From Nilaparvata lugens (lineage: Eukaryota; Arthropoda; Insecta; Hemiptera; Delphacidae), in the NCBI RefSeq assembly GCF_014356525.2, contig NC_052511.1, positions 47,331,216-47,395,215 on the forward strand: DNA of 64,000 nt, read 5' to 3'. This document shows, in pieces, positions 60,305-64,000 of the stretch (position 1 is its first letter; every line of letters begins with the position of its first letter). The notes beneath the pieces are model-generated. The model was not told the DNA's origin and did no database searches. It saw nothing but the letters and a program-made list of their open reading frames with translations. Position numbers and translations under genes: made by a program.

Positions 60305-62780
60305 TCTAGAAGAGATTCAATTTCAATTTCAATTTATTTTCCTTTACACACATACATAAAATACAAGTAATATTAAATTACAACAAGAATAAACAACTAG
60401 CAAAATTAGTACAAAAAAAAAACAAAAATGTCCGTACAAGATGCTAATTCAGAATTGGTGTAAAGGGGTGGGATTGAAGCTCTTCCAACTATGGTTATCC
60501 ATGTACTAGGAAGGCTTTCAATCCTTGAGAGGGAAAATAAAGGATTAGGAAAAAAGGTGAGGTGGGATGATAGGATAGTTAATTTAATAAAGAAAAATAA
60601 ATAAAAAGGTCCACACTAGATTGGTAAGTGAGCACACAAAAAACTAAGTTCCTCTTTTACTTTGTTCAATTTACAGGTAGAAAAAATAGTTCGTTTTAAT
60701 CCAAATACTAATATCATGTTTTATTTTTTTAGTCAATTTTGCGCAGCAGATATATTCTTCAGGAATTTTATTTATCAATTTAGTGCTTAAATATATAAGT
60801 TGTCTTCTGATGGTTTCAATGTTTGTATTGTACATAAGATACTTATTTGAGGAGGGTCTCAGATTGTACAGGTTATTGATTGTGTTATTTGTGCAAGGAA
60901 AATTAGCTTTATGTTTGATTATATATTTCGCTACATTTATTACGTACAACTGCCTAACTGTTAACACATTAAACTCTTTGAAAGTCAAGTCGGTTGGGTA
61001 AAGTCTGGGTTTATTTAAAATTGTTTTGATTATTGATTTTTGAATTATGAAAAGCTCTTCTAAGTGAGAATTATAACAGCCCCCCCATACGGATATACCA
61101 TACTGAATTATGGACTGGACCAGTGCAAAGTAAACCATTTTTAGATGTTTTGAGTTCAGAATTTTTTTTGCTTCGTAGAATTTATAGGATAGATATCTCA
61201 TTCTTCTGCAAATAAATTTATGTGTATGTCCCACTTCAAATTTTCATCTATTTGGACACCTAGATATTTGGTACTTTTGACTTTTTTTATAGTAGGGCAG
61301 GTGCAGTTATTGTTGCAGTTTGAGTGGAGTTTCAGATTTAAATTCTCATCAGGTTTACCATTGTATTGAATGCGAAGGTGATGTAATTGGTTTTTTCAAT
61401 GTTCAGGCTCAGGGTGTTTCTGTCCACCAATTTTTTATGAGCAAACAGTTCTGTTCTGCAATTTCATGTACCCCAGTCCAAGATTCCCCATGGAAAATAG
61501 CTGCAGTGTCATCTGCGAAAGATATAGTTGTGGCGTTTTTTAATTTCAGCTTTAATAAGTCATTGACATATAATATAAAGAGGATTGGTGATAGTACCGT
61601 TCCCTGAGGCAAACCGTAGGAGGTCATTTTGGAGACATCAGTAAGTCCGTCGATTGTTAAAGACTGGGTTCTATCTCTCAAGTAGCTCTTTATGAGTTCT
61701 AGAAATATTCCCCTAAAGCCATATCTTTCGAGTTTATTGTAGAAACTATGTGGTATAGTATCAAAGGCTTTTTTAATATCCAGGAAAACTGCTATAGATT
61801 TGTAATTGGAATTCAAGTTTTGTGAAACAGTATTAGAAATTCAATTAACGCATCTTCGGTACTTTTCGCAGTCTGGAATCCAAATTGATTCTTATCTATT
61901 ATTTTATGCTTGTTCAAATACACAACTAATCTCTTCTTTATAATTTTCTCCATGATTTTGCTAGATTACTAATAAGGCTGATTGGTCTGTAGTTACTTGG
62001 GTCCAAGGGATCTCCTTGCTTGAATAAAGTTTTATCTTGGCGGTTTTGAAATGTTTAGGGAAGTAGCCTTGTTCAAAGCATTTGTTGAAAATCACGGAAA
62101 GCGGCTGTGAAATAGTGTGGCTTATATGTTTGAGTACTTTGTTATTGATATTATCCAAGCCTGGGGTGCAGTTATTTTTCAGCTCTTTTATTGTCGCTTG
62201 AACTTCATTGAAGTTGTCGGTCTCATAAAGAAGGAATTCGGTAGAGGAGTTTCAATTACATCGTTGTTGAAATTGAAATTTGGAGAGCTTGTGGGATCAT
62301 TGTTTATAGTTTTAGCCTGTCTCCCCCACATTGGTGAAAAAGTCATTCAACCTCTTGGCATCAACTCTTTAATCAATTTTACAACACTCTTTCTTCCCCT
62401 CCCCGATAGCCTCATTAATACACCTCCAAAGCTTTGAACTATTGGTGTTACATTGTTCTATTTATCCCTATAATAGTTATCCTTCGCCTCACTTATGAGT
62501 CTATTCAATGTATTACGATAAACTCTGTATGTATTTATCGAATCAGCATCTGCAGGGCCTTTTCTTATTTTATCATGCATTTTATCCCGTATAATAATTG
62601 ATCTTATTATTCCGTCCGTAATCCAAGGTTTTAAGGACGCTTTCGGCGAGGAATATACTTCTCAGTTTTACTGAATCCATAAAACCATTTATACGATCCA
62701 CAAAATTGTCAACTAGGGTATCTATAGTATCATCATTTCCAAAAATAGTATTCCATTTTCTTTTCCGATTTTTCAGCAAT
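60305..62780 (-). pseudogene. jockey-like LINE, long but frameshifted
   Basis: The - strand order is: an endonuclease-RT linker (62779-62582, KRKWNTIFGNDD...DRINGF); LSVIFNKCFEQGYFPKHFK at about 62100; FLDIKKAFDTIPH and YGLPQGTVLSPILFILYVNDLL and FADDTAA at 61816-61409, with the catalytic Asp-Asp kept; then the thumb and C-terminal region at 61234-60671 (ALVQSIIQYGISVWGG, NLRPSS, STKLINKIPEEY). The 3' end carries repeated CAATTT units at about 60308-60340, that is, a TTGAAA-type tail. At least four frame breaks make it inactive. It is a different family from the LINEs at 48-51 kb. Confidence 0.85.
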
Positions 62781-62828
62781 TAGATTATTTTTATGAAATA
62801 CATATTTTTTATAAATATAAAAAATAAG

Positions 62829-62925
62829 AATTTCAGTACCCTTTTCTTGAAATATTTTATCACTACATGTTTCGGACATTTATGCCATAGTGATAAAATA
62901 TTTCAAAAAAGGGTACTGAAATTTT
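62829..62925. repeat. Penelope-like foldback with decayed ribozyme-like core
   Basis: The arms AATTTCAGTACCC/GGGTACTGAAATT and GAAATATTTTATCACTA/TAGTGATAAAATATTTC enclose ATGTTTCGGACATTTATGCC. The word GGCATAAATGTCCGAAACATGT on the - strand resembles the hammerhead-like motif of Penelope-type elements, but the CUGAUGA box is not intact. The family assignment is from memory of the motif, so it is tentative. Confidence 0.45.
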
Positions 62926-62933
62926 ATTTCTTT

Positions 62934-64000
62934 ATATTTATATTACAAGTAGCCCTATACAGAAAAGAGATATTTTTTATATTATTATAATATATATTAT
63001 GCGGTTATATATATGTTGATTTGTGTGGTAGATTGTATTTTAGATTGATCTTACAGATTAGAGAAAATGAAAGTTCCAAATGTCTACTAAATTTAACCGC
63101 TGATTAAAGACGTTAACCACTTTTCTCATTGATTCTCCTGGTATTTATCACGACATTCATCACGGTTAAATTCAATAGACGTACGTAGTTAGGCTACGTA
63201 AATCTATTGAATAAATTGGGAGATAGCAGAGAACCCCTGTTCTGAAGTAGATTTCCTTATAGAAGTTTCTTATCACTATCTTTAAAAATACTAAAATAAA
63301 ACACTCACACACGTTTGAAATCCACTTTATTCTCGAAATAAATTACTTCCACTAACAACCATCCTTCAAGAACAACAATGCATTACATCTTAATTTCCAT
63401 CAATTATTACAAAATACTCAAATTTACAACTCTACACAAATATTTTTATTATTGCTATACATTTATAGATTGTCCTTGAGGATAAGGACGGTGTGTAGTG
63501 TTATACACAGTTATTGAGAAAGTTGAAACAAAATGAATAGGATTAATACTTAATGATAATCACAACTCTTCTATATTGTTACATGTCAAACTTTGAGCAC
63601 ATCAAATACACTTCTTTATTGCCACTAGAAAATTATTGAAATTGAAATAATCTTAGCTTAATTTTGTAGTGTTGCTTGTAAATGTTTAGTCATAGGTTAC
63701 AGAGATTATTTTCAAAAGAAAGAAACTAACTGAAAGATTAATTTACGGGAGAAAGTGTTTGCAAAAGTTAAAAGTTAGAGAAATGTGGAATATATCCATC
63801 TGTAAAATGTGTGAATCCAGGGCTAATTTCTTTTATTTATAAAATAAAATTATAGTATCGTACCCTTTGAAATAGTTTGTATTCTTAATCTATTTATTTT
63901 ATTAATTTTGAAGGTTACTTTAATCCTATTTTATGAATCCTTCTGTAAATATATTCAACAGATAATACAGTTGGCATATAGTTTCTTATTTTCGGAGGGA
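62934..64000. other. no gene recognised at window end
   Basis: AT-rich sequence. On the - strand GAGAATAAAGTG at about 63323-63334 could be the polyadenylation end of a gene lying beyond the right edge, but no coding exon is visible within the window. Confidence 0.35.

Overview
This window looks like nuclear DNA from an insect, most likely a hemipteran. It is AT-rich, has spliced genes with large introns, and is packed with mobile-element remnants. The recurrent AGGCCTA-type words and the mix of short palindromic transposons suggest an auchenorrhynchan such as a planthopper, but that is a guess from style and not a measurement. Two conserved cellular genes are recognisable, and both belong to pre-mRNA splicing. 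CCDC12 (a cwf18-type spliceosome component) lies on the + strand in three exons (31659-31801, 32637-32775, 35481-35651). SRSF2/SC35 (an RRM plus RS-domain splicing factor) lies on the - strand in three coding exons (59607-59426, 53606-53472, 51837-51660).

Region by region: 1-19.8 kb has no cellular gene. It holds copies of a TA-flanked MITE (here called MITE-A, ends TATAGTGAGGTCCACG), a tRNA-derived SINE, LINE tails, a degenerate triplicated block (about 4.6-6.7 kb), nested transposons (8.35-9.70 kb) and a 3.2-kb element with about 280-bp inverted ends (15.1-18.3 kb). 19.8-27.7 kb holds a 41-bp minisatellite running into a 100-N gap, then an intact 737-codon Gag-type ORF with a SAP-like start, a capsid region, one CCHC knuckle and two protease-like folds without DTG. 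It is followed by a putative long terminal repeat and no reverse transcriptase. 27.7-31.1 kb is a broken LINE with a MITE inside it, plus a dispersed repeat.

31.6-39.3 kb is CCDC12 and its 3' flank, loaded with at least a dozen short inverted-repeat transposons, many with exact TTA, TAA or TA flanks. 39.5-43.8 kb is foldback transposons and satellites. 46.4-47.3 kb is an internally deleted mariner-like element with intact ends. 48.3-51.1 kb is two LINE tails.

51.66-59.6 kb is SRSF2. Its intron 2 holds a deleted mariner-type element, a MITE fragment and a SINE. Its 5.8-kb intron 1 holds a LINE tail and a complete, very young Ty3/gypsy-type retrotransposon (54716-58701) with 145-bp LTRs, a 5-bp AATGC target duplication and what looks like a self-priming primer-binding site. 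60.3-62.8 kb is another decayed LINE, followed by a Penelope-like foldback.

The two strongest points for follow-up are: (a) the gypsy element, whose primer-binding site is the exact 17-nt complement of the predicted first 17 nt of its own transcript; and (b) the Gag-only ORF with a required upstream splice acceptor and catalytically altered protease-like domains.
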